Part shown: positions 11,551-27,410 of the stretch, piece by piece
How the letters are laid out: each line of letters starts with the position of its first letter
How positions within the stretch are numbered: the stretch's first letter is position 1
Source: Alphaproteobacteria bacterium
Lineage (GTDB): Bacteria; Pseudomonadota; Alphaproteobacteria; Rhizobiales; Xanthobacteraceae
Reading direction: 5' to 3'
DNA length: 64,000 nt
Assembly: GCA_005884685.1 (NCBI GenBank)
Contig: VBAH01000050.1
Location: 29,778-93,777, forward strand
Translations under genes and position numbers: made by a program
Notes under the pieces: generated by a model
The model's database searches: none
What the model was told of the DNA's origin: nothing
Seen by the model: only the letters and a program-made list of their open reading frames with translations

Positions 11551-11693
11551 TCAAGGCGGGGAGCGGCGAGCGCGCCGCTCCCATTCTCGCCCGCCAACCG
11601 GCCGAAGGCCGGCGTGATCGAAAGATCGGGCGGGCAGGTAACGAGAGCGTTGCCAGACGAATTTGGGCCGCCGAGGCGGCCAAGGAGACGATG
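11551..11693 (+). promoter_or_regulatory. Structured rpoB-rpoC spacer
   Basis: Two hairpins are perfect: GGGAGCGGC/GCCGCTCCC (11559-11567 and 11574-11582) and CCGGCC-GAA-GGCCGG (11598-11612). The second is nested between CGCCCG and CGGGCG arms. No T-run follows, so these probably act as mRNA processing or stability elements. The rpoC ribosome site AAGGAG is at 11682-11687. Confidence 0.5.
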
Positions 11694-15893
<4,200 letters not shown>

Positions 15894-15931
15894 AACGGGC
15901 TCTTTCGCCCGGTTTTCCAGCGAAAATCAGG

Positions 15932-15957
15932 GCCGCCCACGGGGCGGCTCTTTTTTT
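15932..15957 (+). terminator. Rho-independent terminator after rpoC
   Basis: GCCGCCC (15932-15938), loop ACG and GGGCGGC (15942-15948) are followed by a T-rich run to 15957. A weaker hairpin, GGGC-TCTTTC-GCCC with GGTTTT behind it, lies directly after the rpoC stop. Together they close the rplJL-rpoBC unit and separate it from the str operon. Confidence 0.9.
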
Positions 15958-16099
15958 CGCGCTGCAACGAACTATCTAGTGGATGTCGTTCGCGCCCATT
16001 TTGCCGGCTGCGGGCGGCGCGAGAGTCGGCTGAGGCTTGGCATCCTCGGGCCGCGTGCGAACTTCCCGGAAAGCCGCATGTTTTCGGGTGTTTGCATAC

Positions 16100-16128
16100 T
16101 TGACACCCCCCGAAACGGCCTCTACAAA
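16100..16128 (+). promoter_or_regulatory. Promoter of the str operon
   Basis: TTGACA (16100-16105) and TACAAA (16123-16128) are exactly 17 bases apart, the best promoter match in the window. It lies between the rpoC terminator and rpsL, where a strong promoter is expected. The predicted transcript carries a leader of about 250 bases before rpsL. Confidence 0.75.
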
Positions 16129-16388
16129 CCGCCCACTTTTCGGCAGGCGGTGAGTTTCCAGTATCCATCGGCGCGCCTCGCGCTGCGATCGAAGAAACTC
16201 AAACGCTGCCTCTGACAGCCAAGTGTCAGAACTGCGGGTGCAAGATCGTGGCTCGTTTTGCCGCGGTCCTCTGTGAACGGATGAGCGCTCTTCCGCAATT
16301 CATGCGGATGGCGCGCTCGTTGTTTTGGCGCGGATTCTCCGCGCCTTCGTGCGAGGGGACGGAAGTCCCAAAAGGGTGAAGGCAAGGC
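16129..16388 (+). promoter_or_regulatory. Structured str operon leader
   Basis: Three hairpins follow the promoter: CTGACA/TGTCAG (16212-16217 and 16224-16229), GGCGCGGA-TTC-TCCGCGCC (16327-16345), and GGGAC/GTCCC closed by a GGAA tetraloop (16356-16369). The last ends 19 bases before the rpsL ATG. No open frame with a good start was seen. In E. coli S7 controls this operon further downstream, so a leader element here would be a different layout; its function is inferred. Confidence 0.45.
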
Positions 16389-16760
16389 ATGCCGACGATC
16401 AATCAGCTGATCCGCCATCCGCGGGTGCCGCAGAAGTCGCGCAAGAAAGTGCCGGCGCTGCAGCAGAGCCCGCAGAAGCGTGGGGTTTGCACGCGTGTCT
16501 ACACGACGACCCCGAAGAAGCCGAACTCGGCCCTGCGCAAGGTGGCCAAGGTGCGCCTGACCAACGGCTTCGAGGTGATCGGCTATATCCCGGGCGAGGG
16601 GCATAACCTGCAGGAGCACTCGGTGGTGATGATCCGCGGCGGCCGCGTGAAGGATCTGCCGGGCGTGCGCTACCACATCCTGCGCGGCGTGCTCGATACC
16701 CAGGGCGTGAAGAACCGCAAGCAGCGCCGTTCGAAATACGGAGCAAAGAGGCCGAAGTAG
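16389..16760 (+). CDS. rpsL: 30S ribosomal protein S12
   Basis: The 123-residue protein is full length. The two loops next to the decoding centre, [13 protein letters not shown] and [13 protein letters not shown], carry K43 and K88, the wild-type (streptomycin-sensitive) residues. D89 is the usual site of methylthiolation by RimO. S12 helps monitor codon-anticodon pairing. Its stop codon lies in the loop of a small perfect hairpin. Confidence 0.98.
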   Translation: MPTINQLIRHPRVPQKSRKKVPALQQSPQKRGVCTRVYTTTPKKPNSALRKVAKVRLTNGFEVIGYIPGEGHNLQEHSVVMIRGGRVKDLPGVRYHILRGVLDTQGVKNRKQRRSKYGAKRPK

Positions 16761-16768
16761 TCGGCCTC
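16748..16768 (+). other. Hairpin enclosing the rpsL stop codon
   Basis: GAGGCCGA (16748-16755) and TCGGCCTC (16761-16768) form a perfect 8-base stem whose loop AGTAG contains the TAG stop at 16758-16760. Only TT follows, so it would be a weak terminator. It may protect the 3' end or slow ribosome release. Confidence 0.5.
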
Positions 16769-16778
16769 TTGGCGGAGC

Positions 16779-16859
16779 ATCCCCGGGCAAGCGAAGCGCG
16801 ACCCGGGGATCTCGAGAGGTGAAGTCTAAGACGTGGATGGCCGGGACGAGCCCGGCCAT
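16779..16859. repeat. Palindromic intergenic repeat, family B, between rpsL and rpsG
   Basis: Two perfect hairpins: ATCCCCGGG/CCCGGGGAT (16779-16787 and 16802-16810) and ATGGCCGGG/CCCGGCCAT (16837-16845 and 16851-16859). The wording of the arms is like the CCCGGG repeats common in Bradyrhizobium-type genomes. It fills most of the 127-base gap inside the str operon and must be transcribed. Confidence 0.75.
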
Positions 16860-16884
16860 GACGAAGAGAGAGATCAAGGACTAG

Positions 16885-17358
<474 letters not shown>

Positions 17359-17374
17359 CGGCACAGGAACCGAA

Positions 17375-19447
17375 ATGCCCCGCGCGCACCCCATCGAGGA
17401 CTACCGCAACTTCGGCATCATGGCTCACATCGATGCCGGCAAGACGACGACGACTGAGCGGATCCTCTATTACACCGGCAAGAGCCACAAGATCGGCGAA
17501 GTGCACGACGGCGCCGCGACCATGGATTTCATGGAGCAGGAGCAGGAGCGCGGCATCACGATCACATCGGCCGCCACGACTGCGTTCTGGAACGAGAAGC
17601 GGCTCAACATCATCGATACGCCCGGCCACGTTGACTTCACCATCGAGGTGGAGCGTTCGTTGCGTGTGCTCGACGGCGCAGTCGTCGTGCTCGACTCCAA
17701 CCAGGGCGTCGAGCCGCAGACCGAGACCGTCTGGCGTCAGGGCGACAAGTACAAGGTTCCGCGTATCGTCTTCGCCAACAAGATGGACAAGATCGGCGCG
17801 GATTTCTTCCAATGCCTGAAAGACATCGTGGATCGCCTCGGCGCCAAGCCCGTCGCCATCCAGCTGCCCATCGGCGCGGAGAACAATTTCAAGGGCCTCA
17901 TCGATCTCGTGCGCATGAAGGGCGTGGTGTGGGACGAGGAGACTCTCGGCGCCAAGTATCACGACGTCGATATCCCGGCCGACATGCTCGAACAGTCCAA
18001 GGAATACCGCGAGAAGCTGGTCGAAGCGGCAGTCGAGCTCGATGACGATGCGCTGACCGCCTTCCTCGAAGGCAAGGAGCCGGACGAGGCGACGCTCAAG
18101 CGGTTGATTCGCAAAGCCGTGATTACCGGCGCGTTCTATCCGGTGCTGTGCGGCTCGGCCTTCAAGAACAAGGGCGTGCAGCCGCTGCTCGACGCGGTGG
18201 TCGATTTCCTGCCGTCGCCACTCGACGTGCCGGCGATCAAGGGCGTGGACGACAAAGGCAACGAGGTCGAGCGCAAGCCGGACGACAAGGAGCCGATGTC
18301 GCTGCTGGCGTTCAAGATCATGGACGATCCGTTCGTCGGCACGATCACGTTCTGCCGGATCTACTCGGGCACGCTCACGAGCGGCACCGGCGTCATCAAT
18401 TCGACGAAGGACCGCAAGGAGCGCATCGGCCGCATGCTGCTGATGCACGCGAACAACCGCGAGGACATCAAGGAAGCCTATGCGGGCGACATCGTCGCGC
18501 TCGCCGGCCTGAAGGAAGTGCGCACCGGCGATACGCTGTGCGATCCGAACAAGCCGGTGATTCTCGAAAAGATGGAATTCCCCGAGCCGGTGATCGAGAT
18601 CGCGATCGAGCCGAAGTCGAAGGCCGACCAGGAAAAGCTCGGCGTCGCGCTGGCAAAGCTCGTGGCCGAAGATCCGTCGTTCCGCGTCAATACCGATCAG
18701 GAGTCGGGGCAGACCATCCTGCGCGGGATGGGCGAGCTGCATCTCGACATCAAAGTCGACATTTTGAAGCGCACCTACAAAGTCGAGGCGAATATCGGCG
18801 CGCCCCAGGTCGCCTATCGCGAGAAGATCACGCGTGCCGTTACCAAGGACTATACCCACAAGAAGCAGACCGGCGGTACCGGCCAGTACGCGAAGGTCAA
18901 GCTCCTGCTTGAGCCGCTGCCACCTGGAACGGGCTTTGAGTTCGAGAGCAAGATCATCGGCGGCAATGTGCCGAAGGAGTACATCCCCGGCGTCGAAAAG
19001 GGCATCGAGTCGGTGCTTGGCGCTGGCGTGCTGGCCGGCTTCCCGGTGGTCGATCTCAAGGTGTCCCTGATCGACGGCGGCTATCACGAAGTCGATTCAT
19101 CGGCGCTCGCCTTTGAAATCGCCTCGCGCATGGCGATGCGTGAAGGTCTGCGCGAGGGCGGCCCGGTACTGCTCGAGCCAATCATGAAGGTCGAGGTGGT
19201 GACGCCGGAGGACTATACCGGCTCGGTCATCGGCGATCTGAACTCCCGACGCGGCCAGATCCAGGGGCAGGACATGCGCGGCAACGCCAACGTCGTGACC
19301 GCGATGGTGCCGCTGAACAACATGTTTGGTTACGTCTCGAACCTGCGCTCGATGAGCCAGGGCCGCGCGACGTTCACGATGCAATTCGACCATTACGCGG
19401 AGGTGCCGCGTGCGGTCGCCGAGGAAATCCAGGCGAAGTTCGCCTGA
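17375..19447 (+). CDS. fusA: Elongation factor G
   Basis: The 690-residue protein has the GTPase P-loop in [19 protein letters not shown], the DTPGHVDF G3 motif and the NKMD G4 motif, then domains II-V ending in the conserved tip (YGYV-type [17 protein letters not shown]). EF-G drives translocation and, with RRF, ribosome recycling. It starts 16 bases after rpsG. Confidence 0.98.
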   Translation: MPRAHPIEDYRNFGIMAHIDAGKTTTTERILYYTGKSHKIGEVHDGAATMDFMEQEQERGITITSAATTAFWNEKRLNIIDTPGHVDFTIEVERSLRVLDGAVVVLDSNQGVEPQTETVWRQGDKYKVPRIVFANKMDKIGADFFQCLKDIVDRLGAKPVAIQLPIGAENNFKGLIDLVRMKGVVWDEETLGAKYHDVDIPADMLEQSKEYREKLVEAAVELDDDALTAFLEGKEPDEATLKRLIRKAVITGAFYPVLCGSAFKNKGVQPLLDAVVDFLPSPLDVPAIKGVDDKGNEVERKPDDKEPMSLLAFKIMDDPFVGTITFCRIYSGTLTSGTGVINSTKDRKERIGRMLLMHANNREDIKEAYAGDIVALAGLKEVRTGDTLCDPNKPVILEKMEFPEPVIEIAIEPKSKADQEKLGVALAKLVAEDPSFRVNTDQESGQTILRGMGELHLDIKVDILKRTYKVEANIGAPQVAYREKITRAVTKDYTHKKQTGGTGQYAKVKLLLEPLPPGTGFEFESKIIGGNVPKEYIPGVEKGIESVLGAGVLAGFPVVDLKVSLIDGGYHEVDSSALAFEIASRMAMREGLREGGPVLLEPIMKVEVVTPEDYTGSVIGDLNSRRGQIQGQDMRGNANVVTAMVPLNNMFGYVSNLRSMSQGRATFTMQFDHYAEVPRAVAEEIQAKFA

Positions 19448-19488
19448 CGCACCTGGAAACTTGAGACTTAGGACCAACGGAGACCGCC

Positions 19489-20679
<1,191 letters not shown>

Positions 20680-20684
20680 GCGAA

Positions 20685-20750
20685 TAGCGAATGGGGAGTG
20701 GCGAATAGTGAACCATCTATTCGCCATTCGCCACTTACCACTCGCCCTTA
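20685..20750. repeat. Palindromic repeat between tuf and rpsJ (family C)
   Basis: TGGCGAATAG (20699-20708) and CTATTCGCCA (20717-20726) are a perfect 10-base inverted repeat. They are flanked by further shuffled GCGAAT and ATTCGCC words on both sides (20686-20740), so the whole region can fold several ways. It sits where an S10 operon leader or promoter would be expected. No T-run is present. Confidence 0.7.
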
Positions 20751-20778
20751 GCGGCGGCGACCAAGAAAGATACCGAAG

Positions 20779-21087
20779 ATGAACGGCCAGAACATCCGCA
20801 TCCGGCTCAAGGCGTTCGATCATCGCATCCTCGACACGTCGACGCGCGAAATCGTCAACACGGCGAAGCGCACCGGCGCGCAGGTGCGCGGACCGATCCC
20901 GCTGCCGACCAAGATCGAGAAGTTCACGGTCAACCGGTCGCCGCACGTCGACAAGAAGAGCCGCGAGCAGTTCGAGATGCGCACGCACAAGCGTCTGCTC
21001 GATATCGTCGATCCGACCCCGCAAACCGTGGACGCGCTGATGAAGCTCGACCTCGCCGCGGGTGTCGACGTCGAGATCAAGCTCTGA
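20779..21087 (+). CDS. rpsJ: 30S ribosomal protein S10
   Basis: The 102-residue protein is full-length S10 ([19 protein letters not shown], then the [18 protein letters not shown] loop). It binds the 30S head and, as NusE, the KOW domain of NusG. It opens the S10 gene cluster. The ribosome site is weak (AAGAAAG about 10 bases upstream). Confidence 0.98.
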   Translation: MNGQNIRIRLKAFDHRILDTSTREIVNTAKRTGAQVRGPIPLPTKIEKFTVNRSPHVDKKSREQFEMRTHKRLLDIVDPTPQTVDALMKLDLAAGVDVEIKL

Positions 21088-21115
21088 GCCGTTTTAAGGA
21101 ATCGAGGACACTCCC

Positions 21116-21832
21116 ATGCGTTCCGGTGTGATCGCACAGAAGGTCGGAATGACCAGGGTCTTCACTGACGCCGGCGTGCACGTGCCGGTGACGGTGCTGC
21201 GCCTGGCGAATTGCCAGGTCGTCGCCCACCGCACCAAGGACAAGAACGGTTACGTCGCGCTGCAGCTCGGCTCCGGCACGCGTAAAGTCAAAAACGTCAC
21301 CAAGGCCGAGCGCGGCAACTTTGCCGTCGCGAAGGTCGAGCCGAAGCGCAAGGTCGCGGAGTTTCGGGTCAGCGAAGACGCGCTGATCCCGGTCGGTGCC
21401 GAGATCACCGCGGACCACTTCGTGCCCGGTCAGTATGTCGATGTGACCGGCACCTCGATCGGCAAAGGCTTCGCCGGCGGCATGAAGCGCTGGAATTTCG
21501 GCGGCCTGCGCGCATCGCACGGTGTGTCGATCTCGCACCGCTCGATCGGTTCGACCGGCGGCCGCCAGGACCCGGGCAAGACCTTCAAGAACAAGAAGAT
21601 GCCTGGCCACATGGGTGTCGAGCGTGTCACCACGCTCAACCTCAAGGTCGTGCAGACCGACGTGGAGCGCGGCCTGATCCTGATCGAGGGCGCGGTACCC
21701 GGCGCAAAGGGCGGCTGGATCACGGTGCGCGACGCCGTGAAGAAGGCGCCGCCGAAGGACCTGCCGACGCCCGGCAAATTCCGTCAGGCCGCCGAGAACG
21801 GCGCGTCGGCGGCGGCCGCAGGGGGCGCGTGA
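21116..21832 (+). CDS. rplC: 50S ribosomal protein L3
   Basis: The 238-residue protein has the L3 core: [17 protein letters not shown] near the start, the peptidyl-transferase-centre loop ([15 protein letters not shown]), and the conserved [10 protein letters not shown]. The last 25 residues are an Ala-rich tail. Its stop overlaps the rplD start (TGATG). Confidence 0.98.
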   Translation: MRSGVIAQKVGMTRVFTDAGVHVPVTVLRLANCQVVAHRTKDKNGYVALQLGSGTRKVKNVTKAERGNFAVAKVEPKRKVAEFRVSEDALIPVGAEITADHFVPGQYVDVTGTSIGKGFAGGMKRWNFGGLRASHGVSISHRSIGSTGGRQDPGKTFKNKKMPGHMGVERVTTLNLKVVQTDVERGLILIEGAVPGAKGGWITVRDAVKKAPPKDLPTPGKFRQAAENGASAAAAGGA

Positions 21833-22452
21833 TGGACATGAAAGTCACGACGCTCGACGGCAAGGAAGCGGGCTCGGTCACGCTCAACAAGGAAATCTTC
21901 GGGCTCGAGCCGCGCACCGATCTGATCCAGCGCTGCATCGTCTGGCAGCTCGCCAGGCGCCGCGCCGGGACGCATGCGGTGAAGAACCGCGCGGACATCC
22001 ACCGCACCGGCAAGAAGCTGCACGCGCAGAAGGGCACGGGCGGCGCCCGTCACGGTTCGGCGCGTGCGAACCTGTTCCGCGGCGGCGGCCGCTCGTTCGG
22101 TCCGCATCCGCGCGATCATGCGATCGACCTGCCCAAGAAAGTGCGCGCGCTCGCGCTGCGTCACGCGCTCTCCGCCAAGGCCAAGGACGGCGGCATCATT
22201 GTGCTCGACGATATTGCCGCCAAGGACGCCAAGACCAAGGCGCTGACCGCGCAGTTCGAGAAGCTCGGACTTGCCAATGCACTGATCGTCGGCGGTGCTG
22301 AGATCGAGGAGAACTTCGGCCGCGCGGCGCGCAACATTCCGAATATCGATGTGCTGCCGGTGCAGGGCATCAACGTCTACGACATTCTGCGGCGCCAGCA
22401 GCTCGTGCTGACCAAGGCCGCGGTGGAAGCCCTGGAGGCGCGGTTCAAATGA
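21832..22452 (+). CDS. rplD: 50S ribosomal protein L4
   Basis: I start it at ATG 21832, sharing one base with the rplC stop; GTG 21829 and ATG 21838 are possible. The 206-residue protein has the tunnel loop ([20 protein letters not shown]) and the conserved [20 protein letters not shown]4 lines the exit tunnel. In E. coli it also represses the S10 operon; no L4 target is evident here. Confidence 0.97.
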   Translation: MDMKVTTLDGKEAGSVTLNKEIFGLEPRTDLIQRCIVWQLARRRAGTHAVKNRADIHRTGKKLHAQKGTGGARHGSARANLFRGGGRSFGPHPRDHAIDLPKKVRALALRHALSAKAKDGGIIVLDDIAAKDAKTKALTAQFEKLGLANALIVGGAEIEENFGRAARNIPNIDVLPVQGINVYDILRRQQLVLTKAAVEALEARFK

Positions 22453-22751
22453 GCACTCCGAACGATCCGCGCCTGTACGACGTCATCCTCTCTCCGGTGA
22501 TTACCGAGAAGGCGACGATCGCGTCCGAGCACAACCAGGTGATCTTCAAGGTCGCCCTGAAGGCGACCAAGCCGCAGATCAAGGAAGCGGTTGAGAAGCT
22601 GTTCGACGTGAAGGTGAAGGCGGTCAACACGTTGACCCGCAAGGGCAAGTTCAAGGCGTTTCGCGGCCGGCCGGGTATGCAGTCGGACATCAAGAAAGCG
22701 ATCGTGACGCTCGAAGAGGGTCACCGCATCGACGTGACCACCGGACTGTAG
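22449..22751 (+). CDS. rplW: 50S ribosomal protein L23
   Basis: The 100-residue protein matches L23 ([20 protein letters not shown], then [16 protein letters not shown]). L23 sits at the tunnel exit and is the docking site for trigger factor and SRP. It overlaps the end of rplD by 4 bases (ATGA), which couples translation. Confidence 0.97.
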   Translation: MSTPNDPRLYDVILSPVITEKATIASEHNQVIFKVALKATKPQIKEAVEKLFDVKVKAVNTLTRKGKFKAFRGRPGMQSDIKKAIVTLEEGHRIDVTTGL

Positions 22752-22765
22752 GGCGGGAGAGCCAG

Positions 22766-23599
22766 ATGGCACTGAAGAGTTACAATCCCGTCACGCCGAG
22801 CCAGCGCCAGCTGGTGCTGGTCGACCGCACCGGGCTGTACAAGGGCAAGCCGCTCAAGGAGCTGACCGAAGGCCAGACGTCGAGCGGCGGCCGCAACAAT
22901 AACGGCCGCATCACGACGCGCTTCCGCGGCGGCGGACACAAGCAGAGCTACCGCAAGATCGACTTCAAGCGGCGCAAGTTCGACGTGCCGGCCAAGGTCG
23001 AGAGGCTCGAGTACGATCCGAACCGCACCGGCTTCATTGCGCTGCTGAAGTACGACGACGGCGAGCTCTCCTATATCCTGGCGCCGCAGCGTCTCGCGGT
23101 CGGCGACACGGTGGTCGCGGGCGAGCACGTCGACGTGAAACCCGGCAATGCGATGCCGATGGCGAACATGCCGGTCGGCACCATCGTGCACAACATCGAG
23201 TTCAAGGTCGGCAAGGGCGGGCAGCTCGCACGCTCGGCCGGCAGCTACGCGCAGATCGTCGGGCGCGATCAGGACTACGTCATCATGCGGCTCAATTCAG
23301 GCGAGCAGCGCCTGGTGCTCGGCCGCTGCATGGCGACGGTCGGCGCGGTCTCGAACCCCGATCACATGAACATCTCGATCGGCAAGGCCGGCCGCAAGCG
23401 CTGGATGGGCCGCATGCCGCACAACCGCGGCGTTGCGATGAACCCCATCGATCACCCGCACGGCGGCGGCGAAGGCCGTACCTCCGGCGGCCGCCATCCG
23501 GTCACCCCGTGGGGCTTTCCCACCAAGGGCAAGAAGACGCGCAACAACAAGTCGACGCAGAAATTCATCGTGGCGAGCCGCCACGCGCGCAAGAAGTAG
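22766..23599 (+). CDS. rplB: 50S ribosomal protein L2
   Basis: The 277-residue protein is typical L2. It ends with the conserved [19 protein letters not shown] segment, whose histidine lies near the peptidyl-transferase centre, and a basic tail (SRHARKK). It is needed for subunit joining. Spacing to rplW is 14 bases, with GGGAGA as ribosome site. Confidence 0.98.
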   Translation: MALKSYNPVTPSQRQLVLVDRTGLYKGKPLKELTEGQTSSGGRNNNGRITTRFRGGGHKQSYRKIDFKRRKFDVPAKVERLEYDPNRTGFIALLKYDDGELSYILAPQRLAVGDTVVAGEHVDVKPGNAMPMANMPVGTIVHNIEFKVGKGGQLARSAGSYAQIVGRDQDYVIMRLNSGEQRLVLGRCMATVGAVSNPDHMNISIGKAGRKRWMGRMPHNRGVAMNPIDHPHGGGEGRTSGGRHPVTPWGFPTKGKKTRNNKSTQKFIVASRHARKK

Positions 23600-23606
23600 A
23601 GGCATC

Positions 23607-23918
23607 ATGACGCGTTCGGTCTGGAAAGGTCCGTTTGTCGACGGCTATCTGCTGAAGAAGGCAGAGGCTGCGCGCCAGTCGAGCCGGCACGAGATGATCC
23701 GCATCTGGAGCCGCCGCTCGACCATCCTGCCGCAGTTCGTCGGGTTGACGTTCGGCGTCTACAACGGTCACAAGCACATTCCGGTGCAGGTGACCGAGGA
23801 GATGGTCGGTCACAAGTTCGGCGAGTTCGCGCCGACCCGCACGTTCTACGGCCACTCATCCGATCGCAAGGCCAAGCGCGCGCCCGGGCCTGCCGCCGCG
23901 CCTGCGGCGTCGAGCTAA
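23607..23918 (+). CDS. rpsS: 30S ribosomal protein S19 with Ala/Pro-rich tail
   Basis: The conserved S19 body ([20 protein letters not shown] to [20 protein letters not shown]) is followed by about 11 extra residues ([12 protein letters not shown]). This makes 103 residues against a usual 91-93. S19 binds the 30S head near the A-site finger of 23S rRNA. The tail looks disordered and may be lineage-specific. Confidence 0.97.
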   Translation: MTRSVWKGPFVDGYLLKKAEAARQSSRHEMIRIWSRRSTILPQFVGLTFGVYNGHKHIPVQVTEEMVGHKFGEFAPTRTFYGHSSDRKAKRAPGPAAAPAASS

Positions 23919-23938
23919 CGTTGAGGAACGCTTAAGCG

Positions 23939-24331
23939 ATGAGCAAGAAAGCGCACGAGCGCAGCCTCGCCGAGAACGAGGCTCAGGCGGTCGCCCGGAT
24001 GCTCCGGGTGAGTCCGCAGAAACTCAATCTCGTCGCGGGACTGATCCGCGGCAAGAAGGTCGCGATGGCGCTCGCCGACCTCGAGTTCTCGCGCAAGCGG
24101 ATCGCCAAGGACGTACGCAAGTGCCTGCAATCGGCAATCGCGAACGCCGAAAACAATCACGAGCTCGACATCGACGATCTCGTCGTCGCCGAGGCCCATG
24201 TGGGCAAGGCGCTCGTGCTCAAGCGGTTCTCGCCGCGCGGGCGCGGCCGCATGGGACGCATCATGAAACCGTTTTCGAACCTCACCATCGTGGTGCGTGA
24301 GGTCGAGGAAGCGGCGCCGGCCAAGGCATAG
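23939..24331 (+). CDS. rplV: 50S ribosomal protein L22
   Basis: The 130-residue protein has the L22 globular part ([20 protein letters not shown]) and the long tunnel hairpin ([20 protein letters not shown]), where macrolide-resistance changes occur in other species; nothing abnormal is seen. It ends in a short Ala/Lys tail. Confidence 0.97.
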   Translation: MSKKAHERSLAENEAQAVARMLRVSPQKLNLVAGLIRGKKVAMALADLEFSRKRIAKDVRKCLQSAIANAENNHELDIDDLVVAEAHVGKALVLKRFSPRGRGRMGRIMKPFSNLTIVVREVEEAAPAKA

Positions 24332-24345
24332 GCGGAGCAAAGGTC

Positions 24346-25044
24346 ATGGGTCAGAAAGTCAATCCGATCGGGCTGCGCCTCGGGATCAACCGGACGTGGG
24401 ACTCGCGCTGGTATTCGGGCAAGAACGACTACGGCAAGTTGCTGCACGAGGACATGAAGATCCGCGAGGTCTTGTCTGAAGCGCTGAAGCAGGCCGCGGT
24501 CTCGAAGATCGTGATCGAGCGTCCGCACAAGAAGTGTCGCGTGACGATCCATTCGGCACGCCCTGGCGTGGTGATCGGCAAGAAGGGCGCCGATATCGAG
24601 AAGCTGCGCAAGATGGTTGCGAAGCTCACCGATAGCGACGTCGTCATCAACATTCTCGAGATACGCAAGCCGGAGCTTGACGCGCAGCTTGTCGCCGAGT
24701 CGATCGCGCAACAGCTCGAGCGCCGCGTGGCGTTTCGCCGCGCGATGAAGCGGGCCGTGCAATCGGCAATGCGTCTCGGCGCGGAAGGAATCCGCATCAA
24801 CTGCGCGGGCCGTCTCGGCGGCGCCGAGATTGCGCGCATGGAGTGGTATCGCGAAGGCCGCGTGCCGCTGCACACGTTGCGCGCCGACGTCGACTTCGGC
24901 GTCGCGACCGCGTTCACCACCTACGGCACCTGCGGCGTCAAGGTCTGGATCTTCAAGGGCGAGATCATGGAGCACGACCCGATGGCGCAGGACAAGAAGA
25001 TGGCCGAGGGCGAGGCCGGCCGGCCGCGCCGCGACGCGGCCTGA
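24346..25044 (+). CDS. rpsC: 30S ribosomal protein S3
   Basis: The 232-residue protein has the N-terminal [20 protein letters not shown], the KH domain ([16 protein letters not shown]) and the C-terminal [14 protein letters not shown]. It lines the mRNA entry site with S4 and S5 and has helicase activity on mRNA. The C-terminal end is charged and probably flexible. Confidence 0.98.
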   Translation: MGQKVNPIGLRLGINRTWDSRWYSGKNDYGKLLHEDMKIREVLSEALKQAAVSKIVIERPHKKCRVTIHSARPGVVIGKKGADIEKLRKMVAKLTDSDVVINILEIRKPELDAQLVAESIAQQLERRVAFRRAMKRAVQSAMRLGAEGIRINCAGRLGGAEIARMEWYREGRVPLHTLRADVDFGVATAFTTYGTCGVKVWIFKGEIMEHDPMAQDKKMAEGEAGRPRRDAA

Positions 25045-25072
25045 GGCATCCGGGACATAAAGACGATCAGTC

Positions 25073-25486
25073 ATGCTGCAACCGATCAAGACCAAGTTCC
25101 GCAAGGCGCACAAAGGCCGCATCCGCGGCCTGGCGACCAGCGGCCAATCGCTCGCCTTCGGCGAATTCGGATTGAAGGCGATGGAGCCGGAGCGCGTCAC
25201 CGCGCGCCAGATCGAGGCGGCGCGCCGCGCGCTCACTCGCCACATGAAGCGCGCCGGCCGGGTCTGGATTCGCGTGTTTCCGGATGTGCCGGTCACCAAG
25301 AAGCCGCTCGAAGTGCGCATGGGTTCGGGCAAGGGCGGCATCGAGCTGTGGGTCACCCGCGTGAAGCCCGGCCGCATCCTGTTCGAACTGGATGGCGTGC
25401 CGGTCCAAGTCGCCAAGGAGGCGCTCGCGCTTGCGGCCGCCAAGCTGCCGATCAAGACGCGCTTCGTTCAGCGCATCACGGAGTAA
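25073..25486 (+). CDS. rplP: 50S ribosomal protein L16
   Basis: The 137-residue protein matches L16 ([19 protein letters not shown], then [19 protein letters not shown]). L16 organises the A-site region of the large subunit near the peptidyl-transferase centre. The arginine near residue 81 that is hydroxylated in E. coli lies in the MGSGKG region but cannot be judged here. Confidence 0.97.
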   Translation: MLQPIKTKFRKAHKGRIRGLATSGQSLAFGEFGLKAMEPERVTARQIEAARRALTRHMKRAGRVWIRVFPDVPVTKKPLEVRMGSGKGGIELWVTRVKPGRILFELDGVPVQVAKEALALAAAKLPIKTRFVQRITE

Positions 25487-25491
25487 TCGAG

Positions 25492-25695
25492 ATGAAAGCC
25501 GGAGACGCCAGGGCGATGACGCCCGACCAGCTTTCCGATGAGCTCATGAAGCTCAAGAAGGAACAGTTCAACCTGCGTTTCCAGCGCGCGACGGGTCAGC
25601 TCGAGAATACCGGCCGCGTACGCGAGGTGCGCCGCGACATCGCGCGCATCAAGACCGTCGCCGCCCAGAAGCGCGCGGCCGAAGCGAAGAAGTGA
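25492..25695 (+). CDS. rpmC: 50S ribosomal protein L29
   Basis: The 67-residue protein starts at ATG 25492, 5 bases after the rplP stop. It has the two long helices of L29, with [20 protein letters not shown] and [13 protein letters not shown], followed by a Lys/Ala tail. It binds next to L23 at the tunnel exit. Confidence 0.95.
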   Translation: MKAGDARAMTPDQLSDELMKLKKEQFNLRFQRATGQLENTGRVREVRRDIARIKTVAAQKRAAEAKK

Positions 25696-25705
25696 GGAGA
25701 GATTA

Positions 25706-25954
25706 ATGCCGAAACGGATGCTGCAGGGCACCGTGGTGAGCGACAAGCAGGACAAGACCGTCATTGTCCGCGTCGAGCGCCGCTTCACGCACCCGGTCCT
25801 GAAAAAGACCGTGCGGCGGTCGAAGAAGTATCACGCGCACGACGAGAAGAACGAGTTCTCGATCGGCGATCTCGTGTGGCTGGAAGAGCACCGGCCGATT
25901 TCGCGGCTCAAGCGCTGGACCGTGGTCCGGGGCGAGAAGCGGGCCAGGGTGTAA
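25706..25954 (+). CDS. rpsQ: 30S ribosomal protein S17
   Basis: The 82-residue OB-fold protein is typical S17 ([18 protein letters not shown], then [19 protein letters not shown]). It binds 16S rRNA early in assembly. A GAGGAGA ribosome site overlaps the end of rpmC. Confidence 0.97.
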   Translation: MPKRMLQGTVVSDKQDKTVIVRVERRFTHPVLKKTVRRSKKYHAHDEKNEFSIGDLVWLEEHRPISRLKRWTVVRGEKRARV

Positions 25955-25991
25955 CGCGCATGGCGCATAGGAAAGAGGAAGAGGTGCATCG

Positions 25992-26360
25992 ATGATCCAG
26001 ATGCAGACCAACCTCGACGTGGCGGACAATTCCGGCGCGCGTCGCGTCATGTGCATCAAGGTGCTGGGCGGGTCCAAGCGGAAATATGCCACCATCGGCG
26101 ACGTCATCGTCGTCTCGGTGAAGGAGGCGGCCCCGCGCGGCCGCGTCAAGAAGGGCGAGGTGATGAAGGCTGTGGTGGTGCGTATCCGCAAGGATATCAA
26201 GCGCCCGGACGGCTCCGTCATCCGCTTCGACAACAACGCCGCGGTGCTGATCAATCCGCAGATGGAACCGGTCGGCACGCGCATCTTCGGGCCGGTGCCG
26301 CGCGAGCTGCGCGCCAAGAACCACATGAAGATCATCTCGCTCGCGCCGGAGGTGCTGTAA
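25992..26360 (+). CDS. rplN: 50S ribosomal protein L14
   Basis: The 122-residue protein is standard L14 ([19 protein letters not shown], ending in [13 protein letters not shown]). It contacts 16S rRNA in an intersubunit bridge and is the binding site of RsfS. Its stop shares one base with the rplX start (TAATG). Confidence 0.98.
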   Translation: MIQMQTNLDVADNSGARRVMCIKVLGGSKRKYATIGDVIVVSVKEAAPRGRVKKGEVMKAVVVRIRKDIKRPDGSVIRFDNNAAVLINPQMEPVGTRIFGPVPRELRAKNHMKIISLAPEVL

Positions 26361-26674
26361 TGGCGGCGAAGATCCGCAAGGGCGACAAGGTCGTGGTGAT
26401 TACCGGGCGCGACAAGGGCCGCTCCGGTGAGGTGATCGAGATGCGTCCGGCCGAGGGCCGCGCGCTCGTTCGCGGCATCCACATGGTCAAGCGCCACCAG
26501 AAGCAGTCGGCGACCCAGGAGGGCGGCATCGTTTCCAAGGAGGCGTCGGTGCATCTGTCCAACCTGGCGCTGGCCGATCCGAAGGACGGCAAGCCGACCC
26601 GCGTCGGCTTCAAAATCGTTGGCGACAAGAAGGTGCGCTTCGCCAAGCGCTCTGGAGTTGAGATCGATGGCTGA
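26360..26674 (+). CDS. rplX: 50S ribosomal protein L24
   Basis: The 104-residue protein has the KOW motif ([19 protein letters not shown]) and a C-terminal [18 protein letters not shown]. It is an early assembly initiator at the tunnel exit. It overlaps rplN by one base and rplE by eight. Confidence 0.97.
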   Translation: MAAKIRKGDKVVVITGRDKGRSGEVIEMRPAEGRALVRGIHMVKRHQKQSATQEGGIVSKEASVHLSNLALADPKDGKPTRVGFKIVGDKKVRFAKRSGVEIDG

Positions 26675-27362
26675 GAAAGAAGACAAGAAGCCAAAAGCCG
26701 CCAAGGAATCGAGTGCCGACAAGGCCCCGAATCCCAAGGCCGAGCGCGCCGCCAAGGCCAAGGCAGATGCCGCCGCGAAGGCCGCGGCGCCAAAGGTCGC
26801 GCGCGAGGCCGAGCCGAAGGAGCCGGCGCGCCTGCACAAGCATTTCGATCAGGTTGTGCGCGAGAAGCTGACTCAGCAGTTCGGCTACAAGAACCGCATG
26901 GAAGTGCCGCGCCTCGACAAGATCGTGCTCAACATGGGCGTGGGCGAGGCCGTCAACGATCGCAAGAAAGTCGACCTCGCGGCCGCCGATCTCTCGATGA
27001 TCGCCGGGCAGAAGGCCGTGATCACGCACGCGCGCAAGTCGATCGCGACGTACAAGCTGCGCGAGAACCAGCCGATCGGCTGCAAGGTCACGCTGCGCCG
27101 CCGGCGGATGTACGAGTTCCTTGACCGCCTCGTGAACATCGCGCTGCCGCGCGTGCGCGACTTCCGCGGGCTCAATCCGAAGAGCTTCGACGGCCGCGGC
27201 AACTACACGCTCGGCATCAAGGAGCACATCATTTTCCCGGAGATCGACTACGACAAGGCGGAGTCGATCCTCGGCATGGACATCGTCGTCTGCACGACGG
27301 CGAAGAACGACGAGGAAGCGCGCGCGTTGCTTACGGCATTCGATTTTCCGTTCCGGCAGTGA
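26667..27362 (+). CDS. rplE: 50S ribosomal protein L5 with about 50-residue basic N-terminal extension
   Basis: The L5 body begins at about residue 54 ([20 protein letters not shown]) and is normal to the end ([11 protein letters not shown]), including [19 protein letters not shown]. In front lie about 50 Lys/Ala/Glu-rich residues ([18 protein letters not shown] and on), giving 231 residues against the usual 180-187. No in-frame ATG with a ribosome site occurs at the normal start. The extension is therefore probably translated, and would project near the 5S rRNA and central protuberance. Confidence 0.93.
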   Translation: MAEKEDKKPKAAKESSADKAPNPKAERAAKAKADAAAKAAAPKVAREAEPKEPARLHKHFDQVVREKLTQQFGYKNRMEVPRLDKIVLNMGVGEAVNDRKKVDLAAADLSMIAGQKAVITHARKSIATYKLRENQPIGCKVTLRRRRMYEFLDRLVNIALPRVRDFRGLNPKSFDGRGNYTLGIKEHIIFPEIDYDKAESILGMDIVVCTTAKNDEEARALLTAFDFPFRQ

Positions 27363-27410
27363 GCAGGCATTGAGGCCTCGCTCAAACGCGGAAGGGCTAA
27401 GGAGAGCTTG

